Part shown: positions 5,637-6,408 of the stretch, one piece after another
Layout: every line of letters begins with the position of its first letter
How positions within the stretch are numbered: position 1 is the first letter of the stretch
From: Syntrophales bacterium
Lineage (GTDB): Bacteria; Desulfobacterota; Syntrophia; Syntrophales; UBA2192
Direction of reading: 5' to 3'
Length of the DNA stretch: 6,408 nucleotides
Assembly (NCBI GenBank): GCA_025454095.1
Contig: JALOPC010000089.1
Span: 1 to 6,408, forward strand
The notes under the pieces: model-generated
What the model was told of the DNA's origin: nothing
Seen by the model: the letters and a program-made list of their open reading frames with translations, nothing else
Databases searched by the model: none
Position numbers and translations under genes: made by a program

Positions 5637-6209
5637 ATGAGGGTTGATCATGGCGGGGATCCGCCCGTCTCGGGGTCTGCCGGCCGGCGCATCGCGCTGG
5701 CCGCGGCGAGCGGGACGGATCGTCTCATCACGCGCCTGTGCCGTTTCATCGTGCTGGTGACGGGGATCGCGCTGACGATCCTCCTCACCGGCAACGTCGT
5801 GGCGCGCTACGTGATGGCCAGCGGCGGCATCGACGCGGCGCAGGAGCTCCCGGAGCTCCTGTTTCCCTGGTTCATCGTGGCGGGAATCGCGCTGGCCGCG
5901 CAGGCCGGCGGGCATCTGGGGGTCGACTGGCTCTACGACCGGCTCGGGACGCGCGGGCGCGTCTGGCTGCTGCATCTCGTGAGCGCGATCGTGATCGCGT
6001 CCTATCTGATCCTCTGCTGGCAGTCGCTGCTCCTGGCGGAGAGCACGTGGGTGCAGGTCAGCCCCGTGCTCAAAATTCCGACCAGCCAGGGGTACCTGGC
6101 CGTGGCGCTGGGCTGCCTGCTGCTGGCCCTTGCCGCGGCGTGCTCCTCCGTGCGCATTGCCTTGACCGGGCCCGAAACGCGTTTCACGCTCACCTATAAA
6201 GAGACCTGA
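5637..6209 (+). CDS. dctQ: TRAP transporter small permease subunit (DctQ family)
   Basis: This 190-residue inner-membrane protein is the small subunit that pairs with DctM. Four membrane segments are visible at about 36-54, 74-92, 109-127 and 152-172. Family features include NVVARYVM after helix 1, the amphipathic stretch AAQELPELLFPWF leading into helix 2, HLGVDWLYDRL after helix 2, and SPVLKIPTSQGYLAVALG before helix 4. I chose ATG at 5637, 7 bases after the dctP stop. An in-frame TTG at 5592 would overlap dctP by 38 bases and add only polar residues. The start has just a weak GAAGAAG upstream, so translation is probably coupled to dctP. The N-terminal tail of about 30 polar residues is somewhat long for the family, so a slightly later start is possible. 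Confidence 0.92.
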   Translation: MRVDHGGDPPVSGSAGRRIALAAASGTDRLITRLCRFIVLVTGIALTILLTGNVVARYVMASGGIDAAQELPELLFPWFIVAGIALAAQAGGHLGVDWLYDRLGTRGRVWLLHLVSAIVIASYLILCWQSLLLAESTWVQVSPVLKIPTSQGYLAVALGCLLLALAAACSSVRIALTGPETRFTLTYKET

Positions 6210-6211
6210 CC

Positions 6212-6408
6212 ATGAGTTTCGTCCTCACCCTTGCGTTCATCGCGCTCATGCTGCTCGCCGTGCCGGTCGGGCATGGGATGGTCATCGCGGCGGCTGTTGC
6301 GGTCCTGTGGGACGGGACCCTGCCGCTCATGATCGTGGCCCAGCAGCTGTTCCAGCAGACCCAGTCGTTTCCGATGCTGGCCCTTCCTTTCTTCATGCTG
6401 GCGGGAAG
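6212..6408 (+). CDS. dctM: TRAP transporter large permease subunit (DctM family), 5' part only
   Basis: The frame opens with ATG 2 bases after the dctQ stop and continues past the window end, giving the first 65 residues of a protein that is normally about 425-440 long. It starts with a hydrophobic segment (FVLTLAFIALMLLAVPVGHGMVIAAAVAVLW), then an amphipathic stretch (VAQQLFQQTQSF) and the family motif PMLALPFFMLAG. DctM forms the ion-coupled transport channel with DctQ. The gap of 2 bases indicates translational coupling. Truncation is due to the window edge, not a mutation. Confidence 0.93.
   Translation, partial: MSFVLTLAFIALMLLAVPVGHGMVIAAAVAVLWDGTLPLMIVAQQLFQQTQSFPMLALPFFMLAG

Overview
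The window is a GC-rich bacterial fragment with Gram-negative character: it encodes a periplasmic TRAP solute-binding protein with a Sec signal peptide and two membrane-anchored trypsin-like proteases. Base composition, gene content and an intergenic imperfect palindrome are compatible with a deltaproteobacterial (Desulfobacterota-type) chromosome. No marker gene is present, so that placement is tentative.

Left part (1-2678, + strand): two tandem genes encode membrane-tethered, PDZ-less serine proteases related to the DegP/trypsin-2 type. Both keep a complete His-Asp-Ser triad and begin with a hydrophobic hairpin whose cytoplasmic turn carries a VLF(F/Y)(N/R)RLR motif. The first protein has one hairpin and a C-terminal coiled coil plus TPR-like tail. 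The second has two tandem copies of the hairpin and no tail. They look like diverged duplicates working in envelope protein quality control or signalling (inference).

Middle (2707-4224): a minus-strand EamA/DMT-family exporter gene runs convergently toward the second protease gene. A divergent intergenic region of about 190 bases separates it from a + strand gene for an unrecognised soluble 145-residue protein.

Intergenic block (4225-4624): about 400 bases without a convincing gene. It holds a hairpin just after the hypothetical gene, a GC-rich cluster built on GGGCGCCC palindromes, a 103-base imperfect inverted repeat bounded by AAAGAGG/CCTCTTT, and a promoter-like region with a 10-bp palindrome over the -35-like hexamer.

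Right part (4625-6408, + strand): a TRAP transporter operon in the order dctP (solute-binding protein), dctQ (small membrane subunit), dctM (large membrane subunit, cut by the window end). The gaps are 7 and 2 bases, so the three are almost certainly co-transcribed. DctP captures an organic acid in the periplasm and DctQM imports it using an ion gradient. The substrate cannot be read from the sequence, but the conserved arginines point to a carboxylate.

Nothing here forms a clearly new multi-gene system. The most unusual items are the hairpin-repeat architecture of the protease pair and the 103-base palindromic element upstream of the TRAP operon.
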